Origin: Rhodocyclaceae bacterium
Lineage (GTDB): Bacteria > Pseudomonadota > Gammaproteobacteria > Burkholderiales > Rhodocyclaceae
Length of the DNA: 41,794 bases
NCBI GenBank assembly: GCA_030682175.1
Contig: JAUXOM010000092.1
Location: 1-41,794 of the forward strand
Reading direction: 5' to 3'
Shown: piece by piece, positions 26,545 through 34,213 of the stretch
Layout: each line of letters starts with the position of its first letter
Numbering within the stretch: the first letter of the stretch is position 1
Translations under genes and position numbers: made by a program
The notes under the pieces: model-generated
The model's database searches: none
Seen by the model: the letters and a program-made list of their open reading frames with translations, nothing else
What the model was told of the DNA's origin: nothing

Positions 26545-26619
26545 TTTTCAGAGCAGCTTAACCGGCGTCAGCCGGTTAAGCGCGATAGCGCGGCCGAAAC
26601 CAAAAACGGCCGTATTGAT
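26528..26619. repeat. direct repeat of acyltransferase 3' end around a hairpin insert
   Basis: An 18-bp exact direct repeat (AAAAACGGCCGTATTGAT) lies at 26528-26545 and 26602-26619. The 56-bp spacer holds a perfect 10-bp hairpin CTTAACCGGC-GTCA-GCCGGTTAAG (26557-26580). The repeat covers the last codons (KRPY) and stop of the gene. The same arrangement, on a larger scale, follows xerC. Confidence 0.85.
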
Positions 26620-26642
26620 ATGGATTGCCCCCTCATTTACCA

Positions 26643-26668
26643 ATAATCGGCGCTGGCGGGACGGCGTA
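26643..26668 (+). repeat. dispersed repeat copy 8 (dapF leader)
   Basis: The core TCGGCGCTGGCGGGACGGCG is intact, with its left end altered to ATAA. It ends 10 nt before the dapF ATG, so it forms the translation initiation region of dapF. Confidence 0.82.
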
Positions 26669-26678
26669 TCCTCGTGCC

Positions 26679-27542
26679 ATGAAGATTCATTTCACCAAAA
26701 TGCACGGTCTGGGCAACGACTTCGTCGTGCTGGACGCCGTGCGGCAAAATTTTGTCCCCACGCCGGTGCAGGTGCGCTGGCTGGCCGACCGGCATTTCGG
26801 CATCGGCTGCGATCAGCTTCTCGTCGTCCAGCCGCCGCAGCGCGAGGACGCCGATTTCCGCTATCGCATCTTCAATGCCGATGGCGGCGAGGTCGAGCAA
26901 TGCGGCAACGGCGCGCGCTGCTTCGTGCGCTTCGTCCATGAACAGGGTCTTGCGACGCAACGCAGCATCTGTGTCGAGACGCTGGCCGGACTGATTGTAT
27001 TGTGCCTTGAAGACGATGGCCAGGTCACGGTCGACATGGGCGTGCCGCGTTGGCTGCCGGCCGACATTCCGTTTCTGGCCGACAGCGACGACCTGCTGCA
27101 AAGGCTTGAATTTGCCGGACGCAGCGCTGTCATTAGCGCCGTGTCGATGGGCAATCCGCATGCCGTGCAGGTGGTCGACAACGTCGCTATCGCGCCGGTG
27201 GCGCGCGATGGTCCGCTGATCGAGGCGCACCCGAGCTTCCCCAGGCGCGTCAATGCCGGCTTCATGGAGATTGTCGATCGTCACGCCATCCGGCTGCGCG
27301 TCTTTGAGCGCGGCGCGGGCGAGACGCTGGCCTGCGGCACGGGTGCCTGCGCCGCCGTGGCGGTGGGGGTGCGGCGTGGCCTGCTGGATTCGCCGGTGCG
27401 TGTCACCACCCGCGGCGGCGAACTCACCATTGCCTGGGGCGGCCTGGGTCAGCCGGTGTTGATGACTGGTCCGGCAGTCACCGTGTTCACCGGTGAAATT
27501 GAACTTCCCGGCAAATTAAACGAGGAAAATCCATGCCCCTAG
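26679..27542 (+). CDS. dapF: Diaminopimelate epimerase DapF
   Basis: DapF interconverts LL- and meso-diaminopimelate for lysine and peptidoglycan synthesis. The 287-residue product opens [17 protein letters not shown]. It has the two catalytic cysteines in [10 protein letters not shown] and [10 protein letters not shown], and substrate-binding MGNPHAV. The ATG at 26679 is the family start. No good ribosome binding site is seen; a dispersed repeat lies immediately upstream. The gene overlaps the next by 10 nt. Confidence 0.96.
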   Translation: MKIHFTKMHGLGNDFVVLDAVRQNFVPTPVQVRWLADRHFGIGCDQLLVVQPPQREDADFRYRIFNADGGEVEQCGNGARCFVRFVHEQGLATQRSICVETLAGLIVLCLEDDGQVTVDMGVPRWLPADIPFLADSDDLLQRLEFAGRSAVISAVSMGNPHAVQVVDNVAIAPVARDGPLIEAHPSFPRRVNAGFMEIVDRHAIRLRVFERGAGETLACGTGACAAVAVGVRRGLLDSPVRVTTRGGELTIAWGGLGQPVLMTGPAVTVFTGEIELPGKLNEENPCP

Positions 27543-28189
27543 AAGCCAAGGATGTCGCCCAATATCTGAAGGATCACCCGGAATTCTTCACCCAGTACGC
27601 CGAAGCGCTGGCGCAGATTACGCTGCCCGACCCGCACGGCGGGCGTGCGGTGTCGATCACCGAACGGCAGATCGTCACGCTGCGCGAGCAGATCAAGCGC
27701 CTCGAAAACAAGCTGGCCGAATTGATCCGCTTCGGCGAAGAGAATGATGTGCTGTCCGGCAAGGCGCACCGGATCGATGTGGCGCTGGCGGGGGCCACAG
27801 ACGTGAGCAGCGTATTGCGGGTGCTATACGCCCATCTCGGCGGCGATTTTGCCGTCCCGCATGTCGCGGTGCGCTTGTGGGATGTGGCTGGTGATCCAGG
27901 CGCGCCCGAGTTGACGCCGATGAGCGCGGAAGCGCACGAATTTGCCGCAGCATTGAAACGCCCCTATTGCGGTGCCGGCAGCGGCCCTGATGTGCTCGGC
28001 TGGTTCGGCGAGCGCGGCAGCCATGTGCGCTCGCTGGCGCTCGTTTCCCTGCGGCGCGGGGCCGACACCTTCGGCCTGCTGGCCCTCGGCAGCGAGGAAC
28101 CGCAGCGCTTTTACCCGGAGATGGGCACGCTCTATCTGGAGCGCATCGGCGAGGTGGCGGCGGTAGCGCTGAATCGCACGCTGAGCTGA
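27533..28189 (+). CDS. DUF484 (GAF-like) family protein
   Basis: The 218-residue protein starts with [21 protein letters not shown], the signature of the DUF484 family, followed by a short coiled coil (about 45-70) and a GAF-like region (about 80-215, with [35 protein letters not shown]). Members almost always lie between dapF and xerC, as here and in E. coli (YigA). The molecular function is not established. Confidence 0.92.
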   Translation: MPLEAKDVAQYLKDHPEFFTQYAEALAQITLPDPHGGRAVSITERQIVTLREQIKRLENKLAELIRFGEENDVLSGKAHRIDVALAGATDVSSVLRVLYAHLGGDFAVPHVAVRLWDVAGDPGAPELTPMSAEAHEFAAALKRPYCGAGSGPDVLGWFGERGSHVRSLALVSLRRGADTFGLLALGSEEPQRFYPEMGTLYLERIGEVAAVALNRTLS

Positions 28190-28197
28190 TAACGCCG

Positions 28198-29124
28198 ATG
28201 GCCGAAGCGGGAAAAGACCCGGCATTTGATCCGGGTGTGGCGCAATTTCTCGCTGAGCTGGCGCACCAGCGGCGTGCCAGCCCCCATACCCTGATCGCCT
28301 ATCGGCGCGACCTGGCGCTGCTGCAGGACGCCGCCGCCAACCGCCCCCTGGCGCAACTGCAATCCCACGAACTGCGCCGGCAGGCCATGCGGCTGCATGG
28401 TCAGGGCTTGTCGGCGCGTTCACTGGCGCGCACGCTGTCGGCGTGGCGTTCGTATTACCGCTGGCTGGCGCGGCGCGGTGTGCTGACCACCGATCCCTGC
28501 GCCGGTTTGCGCGCGCCGAAGCGCCCGCGCGCACTGCCGAAGGCGCTCGCCATCGATCAGGCCGCCGCCTTGCTGGCCGCGCCCGGCAACGATCTGCTGG
28601 CCGTGCGCGACCGCGCGATGTTCGAGCTGTTTTATTCCTCGGGCCTGCGTCTCGCCGAACTGGCTGCGCTGGACATGGTCGCAGGCCGCCAGGGGGCGGG
28701 TGGCCTCGATCTGTCTGGTGGCGAGGTGACGGTGACCGGCAAGCGTGCCAAGACCCGCACGGTGCCGGTGGGTGCCAAGGCGGTTGAGGCACTGCAGGCA
28801 TGGCTGGAGCAACGGCTTGCCATTGCCGCGGCGGATGAAACAGCCTTGTTTGTCAGCCGGCGCGGCACGCGCCTGAGTCCGCGCGCCATCGAACTGCGCC
28901 TCGCCCACTGGGCGAAGAAAAGCGGGCTGGGCCTGCATGTTCATCCGCACATGCTGCGCCATTCTTTCGCCAGCCATGTGCTGCAATCCTCCGGTGACCT
29001 GCGCGCGGTACAGGAAATGCTTGGCCATGCCAGTATCGGCACCACTCAGATTTATACGCATCTGGATTTTCAGCACCTGGCCAAGGTTTACGACGCGGCG
29101 CATCCACGGGCGAAGAAAAAATGA
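28198..29124 (+). CDS. xerC: Tyrosine recombinase XerC
   Basis: XerC acts with XerD at dif to resolve chromosome dimers. The 308-residue product has an N-terminal SAM-like core-binding domain (about 12-95) and a catalytic domain with the first Arg in SSGLRLAELAALD, Lys in TGKRAKTRTVPVG, the HxxR box HPHMLRHSFASHVL, and GHASIGTTQIYTHLDF carrying the final His and nucleophile Tyr. The location after dapF-DUF484 marks it as the housekeeping recombinase, not a phage integrase. Its last 55 bp are repeated at 29208-29262, and the encoded tail DAAHPRAKKK is identical in both copies. Confidence 0.95.
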   Translation: MAEAGKDPAFDPGVAQFLAELAHQRRASPHTLIAYRRDLALLQDAAANRPLAQLQSHELRRQAMRLHGQGLSARSLARTLSAWRSYYRWLARRGVLTTDPCAGLRAPKRPRALPKALAIDQAAALLAAPGNDLLAVRDRAMFELFYSSGLRLAELAALDMVAGRQGAGGLDLSGGEVTVTGKRAKTRTVPVGAKAVEALQAWLEQRLAIAAADETALFVSRRGTRLSPRAIELRLAHWAKKSGLGLHVHPHMLRHSFASHVLQSSGDLRAVQEMLGHASIGTTQIYTHLDFQHLAKVYDAAHPRAKKK

Positions 29125-29262
29125 GTGGATTTTGTCTCCGGCCGCTGCGCTTAACCTTCGCTGCGCGCAGGTTAGCCTACGACGCAACACGCCCTGCGGC
29201 GTGTTGTCAGCACCTGGCCAAGGTTTACGACGCAGCACATCCCCGGGCAAAGAAAAAATGAG
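29071..29262. repeat. duplicated xerC 3' end around an 82-bp hairpin insert
   Basis: Copy 1 (29071-29125) is the true end of xerC and copy 2 (29208-29262) precedes rlmI. The first 26 bp are identical. The remaining 29 bp differ at four places, all third codon positions (GCG to GCA three times, CCA to CCC once), so both encode QHLAKVYDAAHPRAKKK and stop. The 82-bp spacer contains CTTAACC...GGTTAG and a perfect 9-bp hairpin CAACACGCC-CTGC-GGCGTGTTG (29185-29206). Confidence 0.9.
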
Positions 29263-30490
29263 CGCTCAACTGATCCTCCATGCCGGCAAGGAACGTTCGC
29301 TTTTCAAGCGCCATCCGTGGCTGTTCGATACCGCCGTGGCGAGGCTGGACGGCCACGCGCGTCCGGGTGACACGGTGACGATTCAGGCGGCCGACGGCCG
29401 CCCGCTGGCGAAGGCGGCTTACAGCCCGCACTCGAAAATTCGCGCACGCGTCTGGAGTTTCGATGTCGCGGAGACGATCGACCACGCCTTCTTCAAGCGC
29501 CGCGTGGCGGCAGCGGTGGCGCGCCGCGCACGTCTGCCGGAACTCGCCGGGCAAGGGGAGCAGGGCGGCCTGCGCCTGATCCATGCCGAATCGGACGGCC
29601 TGCCGGGCATCATCGCCGATCGTTATGGCGACACCGTGGTTGTGCAACTCACCAGCGCCGGCGCCGAAAAATGGCGTGCCGCCATCGCCGACTCCTTGCA
29701 GAAGGCAACGGGCTGCGCGCGCATCTACGAACGCTCGGATTCCGAGGTGCGTGGCCTGGAGGGGCTGGAACCCGTCACCGGCTGGATTTCTCCTGCTTCC
29801 CTCCCCCCCGGCGGGGGAGGGACAGAGGGAGAGGGGGAGCCCATAGTCATCGCAGAGCATGGCGTGAAGCTGGCGGTTGACATCGTCGGCGGCCACAAGA
29901 CCGGCTTCTATCTGGACCAGCGCGACAACCGCCGGATGCTGGCGGGACTGGCGCAAGGCCAGCGCGTGCTCAACTGCTTCTGCTACACGGGTGGCTTTTC
30001 GCTGCAGGCGCTGGCCGGCGGCGCGGCGAGCGTGCTCTCCATCGACAGTTCGCAACCGGCGCTGCAGCAGGCGGCGGCGAATCTGGCGCTGAACCCGCGA
30101 CTGGCCGCTGACCGCGCAGAATGGCGCTGCGCCAACGTCTTCGACGAGCTGCGCCGGCTGAAGGTCGCCGGCGAAACCTTCGATCTGATCGTGCTCGATC
30201 CCCCCAAATTCGCCCCCTCGGCGAGCCACGCCGAACGCGCCAGCCGCGCCTACAAGGACATCAACCTGTTGGGTTGCAAACTATTGTCACCGGGCGGTCT
30301 GCTGATGACCTATTCCTGCTCTGGCGGCGTCGGTCTGGATCTCTTCCAGAAAATCGTCGCCGCTGCCGCCTGCGATGCCGGTCGTACCGCGCGCATCCTC
30401 AAGCGGCTGCAAGGCAGCGCCGATCATCCGGTGGACCTGGCCTTTCCCGAAGGCGAATATCTCAAGGGTTTGCTGTTGCAGGTGGATTGA
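29258..30490 (+). CDS. rlmI: Class I SAM-dependent 23S rRNA (cytosine-C5) methyltransferase, RlmI type
   Basis: RlmI methylates C1962 of 23S rRNA in E. coli. The 410-residue product has an N-terminal PUA domain (about 1-75, KERSLFKRHPWLF), a middle EEHEE-like domain, and a C-terminal Rossmann methyltransferase domain with VLNCFCYTGGFSLQALAGGA, LDPPKFAP and the catalytic-Cys-like motif MTYSCSGGV. A hairpin repeat (29801-29838) is translated in frame as about 17 residues rich in Pro, Gly and Glu (SPASLPPGGGGTEGEGEP), just before the catalytic domain. The ATG overlaps the stop of the second copy of the xerC tail (ATGA), which suggests the ancestral xerC-rlmI coupling. Confidence 0.92.
   Translation: MSAQLILHAGKERSLFKRHPWLFDTAVARLDGHARPGDTVTIQAADGRPLAKAAYSPHSKIRARVWSFDVAETIDHAFFKRRVAAAVARRARLPELAGQGEQGGLRLIHAESDGLPGIIADRYGDTVVVQLTSAGAEKWRAAIADSLQKATGCARIYERSDSEVRGLEGLEPVTGWISPASLPPGGGGTEGEGEPIVIAEHGVKLAVDIVGGHKTGFYLDQRDNRRMLAGLAQGQRVLNCFCYTGGFSLQALAGGAASVLSIDSSQPALQQAAANLALNPRLAADRAEWRCANVFDELRRLKVAGETFDLIVLDPPKFAPSASHAERASRAYKDINLLGCKLLSPGGLLMTYSCSGGVGLDLFQKIVAAAACDAGRTARILKRLQGSADHPVDLAFPEGEYLKGLLLQVD
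29801..29838. repeat. GC hairpin repeat inside rlmI
   Basis: CCCTCCCCCC-GGCGGGGGAGGG forms a stem and is followed by ACAGAGGGAGAGGGGGAG, a layout typical of intergenic GC-stem repeats. Here it is within a coding sequence and keeps the frame. Confidence 0.8.
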
Positions 30491-30531
30491 TCAGGGATTG
30501 CGCCGTCCCCATGACGGCGGCAGTCCGGCCA

Positions 30532-30558
30532 CGCCGCCCCGCTAGAGCCGACTTTCTG
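30532..30558 (-). repeat. dispersed repeat copy 9 (degenerate, after rlmI)
   Basis: On the minus strand it reads AAAGTCGGCTCTAGCGGGGCGGCG, three changes from the core. It lies in the 245-bp gap before the PEP-CTERM gene. The gap otherwise holds CGCCGTCCCCATGACGGCGG hairpin sequence and the promoter of the next gene. Confidence 0.6.
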
Positions 30559-30656
30559 GCACCGGCGCCTGTTTGCGTCGGAAAACTTTACATTTACGGC
30601 ACGTCTGGATTCATTGCCATGGGCAAATCAATTGAAAAACAATACGTTATAAATGT

Positions 30657-30672
30657 TGGCCTGATAAATGCT
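30657..30672 (+). promoter_or_regulatory. probable sigma-54 promoter of PEP-CTERM gene
   Basis: TGGCCTGATAAATGCT has GG (30658-30659) and GC (30670-30671) separated by exactly 10 bp and agrees with the -24/-12 consensus TGGCAC-N5-TTGCW at most positions. Transcription would start near 30683, giving a leader of about 53 nt with GAGGGG before the ATG. Sigma-54 control of PEP-CTERM genes through the PrsK/PrsR system is known in other bacteria. Confidence 0.6.
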
Positions 30673-30735
30673 TGACATGGAACAGGAGGTGGACACTCCT
30701 TTGACTGATTGGCAAGTTTTTTGAGGGGAACAAAA

Positions 30736-31560
30736 ATGAAAAACAAGTACCGCTTTGCCTTGACCGTGATCGCCGCCTCGCTGCTGATCGCCGTGCCACT
30801 GTCTTCTGCCCAGGCGGCAGCGATTCGCCAAGCCAGCGATTTCATCGATTTCTCGTTGGCCCGCAACGACGATGGCTCTACTGGCCTGGTGGCTATGGGT
30901 TTTAATATCAACTTTTACGGCCTAACTACGTCAAATCTGTATGTAAATAACAACGGCAATGTCACCTTCGACAACCCGCTTTCCACTTACACCCCGTTTG
31001 CACTGAGCACTACGGCGAGGCAGATATTGGCGCCATATTTCGGTGATTGGGACACGCGCCCCACTAGCTTCGGTTTAACGCAATATGGCACAGGTATCGT
31101 TGATGGCCGCAATGCTTTTGGTGTGAACTGGATTGGTATCGGCTACTTTAACCAAAATACTGACAAGCTGAATAGCGCCCAGTTGATCATCTCTGATCGT
31201 TCCGACACTGGCGCTGGCAACTTTGATTTTGAGTTCAACTTCGACCAGATTCAGTGGGAAACCGGTGACGTCAGCGGTGGTAGCGGTGGCTTGGGTGGCA
31301 ATTCGGCCCGAGTTGGCTGGTCCAATGGGGCTACCGATACATTTGAACTGGCCGGTTCGGCGATCAACGGCGCTTTATTGGACGGTGGCCCGAACGCCCT
31401 AATTTCCAACTCCCTTAATTCAAATGTGGCCGGCCGCTACGTATGGAGTGTACGTAACGGGGCGGTTGATCCTGGTAACGATGTGCCCGAACCTGCTTCT
31501 TTGGCGTTGTTCGGCCTAGGTCTGGCTGCCCTGGCGGGACTGCGTCGCCGCAAGGGTTGA
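30736..31560 (+). CDS. PEP-CTERM sorting-domain protein with a NIDO-like exported domain
   Basis: The 274-residue exported protein has a signal peptide (about 1-28, ending AQAAA). A central region with LYVNNNGNVTFDNPLSTYTPF and LAPYFGDWDTR resembles the start of nidogen (NIDO) domains. The C-terminal sorting signal is VPEPASLALFGLGLAALAGLRRRKG: PEP motif, hydrophobic helix, Arg/Lys tail. Such proteins are processed by exosortase and often join the extracellular matrix. No exosortase is in the window. The gene is visibly richer in A and T than its neighbours. GAGGGG precedes the ATG at 30736 and a strong terminator follows, so it is a single-gene unit. Confidence 0.93.
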   Translation: MKNKYRFALTVIAASLLIAVPLSSAQAAAIRQASDFIDFSLARNDDGSTGLVAMGFNINFYGLTTSNLYVNNNGNVTFDNPLSTYTPFALSTTARQILAPYFGDWDTRPTSFGLTQYGTGIVDGRNAFGVNWIGIGYFNQNTDKLNSAQLIISDRSDTGAGNFDFEFNFDQIQWETGDVSGGSGGLGGNSARVGWSNGATDTFELAGSAINGALLDGGPNALISNSLNSNVAGRYVWSVRNGAVDPGNDVPEPASLALFGLGLAALAGLRRRKG

Positions 31561-31608
31561 CGAGGGCTGGCTGGCGCGCGGAAACAACAGCGCGTCACGC
31601 TTCACCCA

Positions 31609-31644
31609 CGGGTTCCGGCAAGATTGTGCCGGAACCCGTTTTTT
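31609..31644 (+). terminator. Rho-independent terminator of PEP-CTERM gene
   Basis: A perfect 12-bp stem (CGGGTTCCGGCA with TGCCGGAACCCG) with loop AGATTG is followed by T6. A second small palindrome (GCGCCCGTCACGGGCGC) lies just after it. Confidence 0.92.
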
Positions 31645-31708
31645 CGTGCGCCCGTCACGGGCGCATTCTTGCAACGTCTTGCTTGTGCGTGGAGGCGGGT
31701 TCGCGGGC

Positions 31709-32245
31709 TTACCTCTTGGCCGCCGGCATCTCGTAGGGTGCGATTCTGTCGACCGTCAGCCGGTAACCGGCGACCCCCCAGGTGGTTTCGCCGCGCTGCA
31801 CGTTGAGCGTGCCATACACCCAGAGGGCTTCCATCATCTTTACACCCGCCAGGGATTTTGCCGACTTGGCGTGGATGATCTGGTTGGCGGGCGGCGGCGG
31901 GGTGTGGATGCAGGCGCCGTAGTAGGGCACGAGGAGGAATTCGGTGACCTTGCCTTCCTTGTCGCGTTCGAGTGGCAGGACATAGCCGGCGAGGCGGATT
32001 TTCCTGCCATTCAGCGCTGGCTCGGCCGGTGCGTTGTCCCACAGGGCCTTCAGCTTGTCGAGCGCTTCCATGGCGCGCGGATCGGAATCCTGCAGGCTGC
32101 CCAGATTGAGGTTCTTGAGGTCGCGCGTCGGGTCCCAGCCCTTGGGCACCAGCGCCTCCCACTTGATTTCGGGATAGGGGTCGGCGGCGTGGGTAGCTTG
32201 TCCCAGGAGGAGAGCGGCGAGCAGGGCAAAGAGTAGTTTGTTCAT
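31709..32245 (-). CDS. DUF3299 exported protein of the zinc-linked operon
   Basis: The 178-residue protein has a signal peptide (MNKLLFALLAALLLGQATHA) and the DUF3299 stretch RKIRLAGYVLPLERDKEGKVTEFLLVPYYGACIHTPPPPANQIIH, with a Cys and His that may bind metal. It follows the FtsX-like permease with one base between. The same set of DUF2796 protein, ABC ATPase, FtsX permease and DUF3299 protein occurs in Pseudomonas aeruginosa (PA4063-PA4066), where it responds to zinc. A role in zinc uptake or handling is therefore likely. The start at 32245 is supported by the signal peptide. Confidence 0.88.
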   Translation of the reverse strand: MNKLLFALLAALLLGQATHAADPYPEIKWEALVPKGWDPTRDLKNLNLGSLQDSDPRAMEALDKLKALWDNAPAEPALNGRKIRLAGYVLPLERDKEGKVTEFLLVPYYGACIHTPPPPANQIIHAKSAKSLAGVKMMEALWVYGTLNVQRGETTWGVAGYRLTVDRIAPYEMPAAKR

Positions 32246-32246
32246 T

Positions 32247-33506
32247 TCAGTTGCGCGGAGTAAGTCCGTCGGCCAGCGACATGCGCCAGGCACGCCAGCC
32301 GGGGATCAGGCTGGCGATGAGGCCGGTGGCGAGGATGGCTGCCAGCAGCAGCCATTCGTTGGGCGCGAGCAGGCGCCATTGCAGAATGATGCCGAAATGC
32401 GCCTGCAGGAGTGGCGCGAAAAAGAACGTGCCGACGGCCAGCAAGCCCAGGCCAAGCGCCACGCCGAGCGTGGTGACCAGCAACCCTTCGGCGGTGAGCA
32501 GCAGAAACAGCTCGCGCGGGCTGGCGCCCAGCGCGCGCAGGATGGCCAGTTCGCGGCGCCGTTCATTGAGGCTGGCGAGCATCGTCGCCAACAGGCCGGC
32601 CAGGCCAATCACCACCACCAGCGCCGACATCGCCAATAGCGTTCGCTCGATCATGCCGAGCGTCTGCCACAGCTCGTCCAGCGCCACGCCTGGCATCACG
32701 GCCATGAGGGGCTCGCCGCGATAGCCGTTGATGTGGCGTTGCAGGCGGAACACGTCGGCGCGGTTTTTCAGGCCGACGAGGAAGGCGGTGATTTCCTTGG
32801 GTTGCAGATCGAATTTCTTCACGAATTCGGCGGGTATCGCCAAGCCCGGCAGCGGCGCGCCGCCGACCCAGTCGAGATGGATCGCGCTGATCGATTCCAG
32901 GTTCACATGGACGCTGCGGTCGACCGGCGTGCCGGTGGGGGCGAGGACGCCGACGACCGTGAAGGGCTTGTCGTCGTGCCCCGGCCCCGTCTCGGCCATG
33001 CCGTGTGACAGCGTGATGCGGTCGCCGACGCGCAGCCGCAGTTCGGCGGCAACCGCGCTGCCCAGCACGGTTTCGAAAACGTCGGCGAATGAATGGCCGG
33101 CAGCGAAGCCCAGCGCCCGTTGGTCGCTGTAACGGAAGTGGCGGAAGTAATCCGGCGTAGTGCCCAGCACGGCAAAGCCGCGATGCGAATCGCCAAGGAC
33201 AAGCGGCACGGCCCAATCCACCGCCGGGTGTGTGGCGATAGCCTCGAAGCTTTCCCAGCGGATGTTATGGGTGGCGCTGCCCGCGCGGAACACGGCATAC
33301 AGCATCAGTTGTACGCTGCCGCTCCGGGCACCCACCACCAGGTCGACGCCCGACACCGCCTGCGTGAAGCTCTGCCGCGCATCATGCCGCACGCGCTCGA
33401 CGGCGAAGAGCAGCGCGCTGGCCAGCGCGATGGCGACGAGCGTGATGCCCAGCGTCAGCCGCCGCGCCCAGGCGCTTTTCACGGCGAGAATCAGCACCGC
33501 CTTCAT
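32247..33506 (-). CDS. FtsX/MacB-like ABC transporter permease
   Basis: The 419-residue membrane protein has one N-terminal helix (about 17-37), a long periplasmic region (MacB-PCD-like, about 45-275), and three C-terminal helices (about 285-410) with LLATMLASLNERRRELAILRALGASPRELFLLLTAEG, the FtsX-family signature. Its ATG overlaps the stop of the ATPase gene (ATGA), so the two form one transporter. The gene context points to zinc. Confidence 0.92.
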   Translation of the reverse strand: MKAVLILAVKSAWARRLTLGITLVAIALASALLFAVERVRHDARQSFTQAVSGVDLVVGARSGSVQLMLYAVFRAGSATHNIRWESFEAIATHPAVDWAVPLVLGDSHRGFAVLGTTPDYFRHFRYSDQRALGFAAGHSFADVFETVLGSAVAAELRLRVGDRITLSHGMAETGPGHDDKPFTVVGVLAPTGTPVDRSVHVNLESISAIHLDWVGGAPLPGLAIPAEFVKKFDLQPKEITAFLVGLKNRADVFRLQRHINGYRGEPLMAVMPGVALDELWQTLGMIERTLLAMSALVVVIGLAGLLATMLASLNERRRELAILRALGASPRELFLLLTAEGLLVTTLGVALGLGLLAVGTFFFAPLLQAHFGIILQWRLLAPNEWLLLAAILATGLIASLIPGWRAWRMSLADGLTPRN

Positions 33507-34204
33507 GACGCGGGAGCCGGTTTGGAAACTGCGACGCGGTTGATTTCAGCGAGCGCAACTTTCCGGTCGAAATGCGCGGCCAGGCGTTCGTCATGGCTGA
33601 CAAAGAGCAGCGCGGCACCGTCTGCCTTCGCCTCGGCAAGCAACAGGTCGATGAAAATCTGCTGGCGCGGGGCGTCCAGCGCCGAGGTTGGCTCGTCGGC
33701 GATGAGGATTTCCGGCCGGCCGATCAGGGCGCGCGCCGCCGCGACGCGCTGCTGCTGGCCGACGGAAAGCTCGCCGGCCGGCTTGTGCCAGAGGTCGGGA
33801 GCGAGATCGAGGTGGGTCAAGAGGCGCGCCGCCTCATCCCGCGGATTTCCCGCGCGTTGCTTGCGCCGCGCGGAGAAGGTGCATGGCAGCAGCACGTTAT
33901 CGATGGCGGACAGCCAGGGCAGCAGATTGAACTGCTGGAAGATGAAGCCGATGTGGTCGGCGCGAAAGCGGTCGCGTGAGTGGCCGGAGAGCGCAGTGAT
34001 GTTCTGACCGAGCAATTCGATGGCACCCTTTTCCGGCACGGCGACGCCGCCCAGCAGGCCGAGCAACGTGCTTTTGCCGCCGCCGCTCGGCCCATGCAAA
34101 AACACGCGCTCGCCGGCGGCGATGTCAAAGCGCGGAATATCAAGGCAGACGGTCTGCTGGCGCGGCCAGCGATAGGCCAGATTGACGATGGAAAGCGCAG
34201 TCAT
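33503..34204 (-). CDS. ABC transporter ATP-binding protein
   Basis: The 233-residue ATPase has Walker A GPSGGGKST, the Q-loop in FIFQQFNLLPWLS, signature LSVGQQQRVAAARAL, Walker B ILIADEPTSALD and the His switch SHDE. It belongs to the MacB/LolD-like group that works with FtsX permeases. It starts 9 nt after the DUF2796 gene and overlaps the permease gene. Confidence 0.94.
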   Translation of the reverse strand: MTALSIVNLAYRWPRQQTVCLDIPRFDIAAGERVFLHGPSGGGKSTLLGLLGGVAVPEKGAIELLGQNITALSGHSRDRFRADHIGFIFQQFNLLPWLSAIDNVLLPCTFSARRKQRAGNPRDEAARLLTHLDLAPDLWHKPAGELSVGQQQRVAAARALIGRPEILIADEPTSALDAPRQQIFIDLLLAEAKADGAALLFVSHDERLAAHFDRKVALAEINRVAVSKPAPAS

Positions 34205-34213
34205 GCGCCGAGC

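Noticed and set aside
28198-29124. XerC as the integrase of a mobile island
   Set aside because: Its place after dapF-DUF484 and its motifs mark it as housekeeping XerC; no other island genes are present.
30710-30726. TTGGCAAGTTTTTTGAG as a sigma-54 promoter
   Set aside because: It would start transcription at or after the PEP-CTERM ATG and overlaps the GAGGGG ribosome binding site; the site at 30657 fits better.
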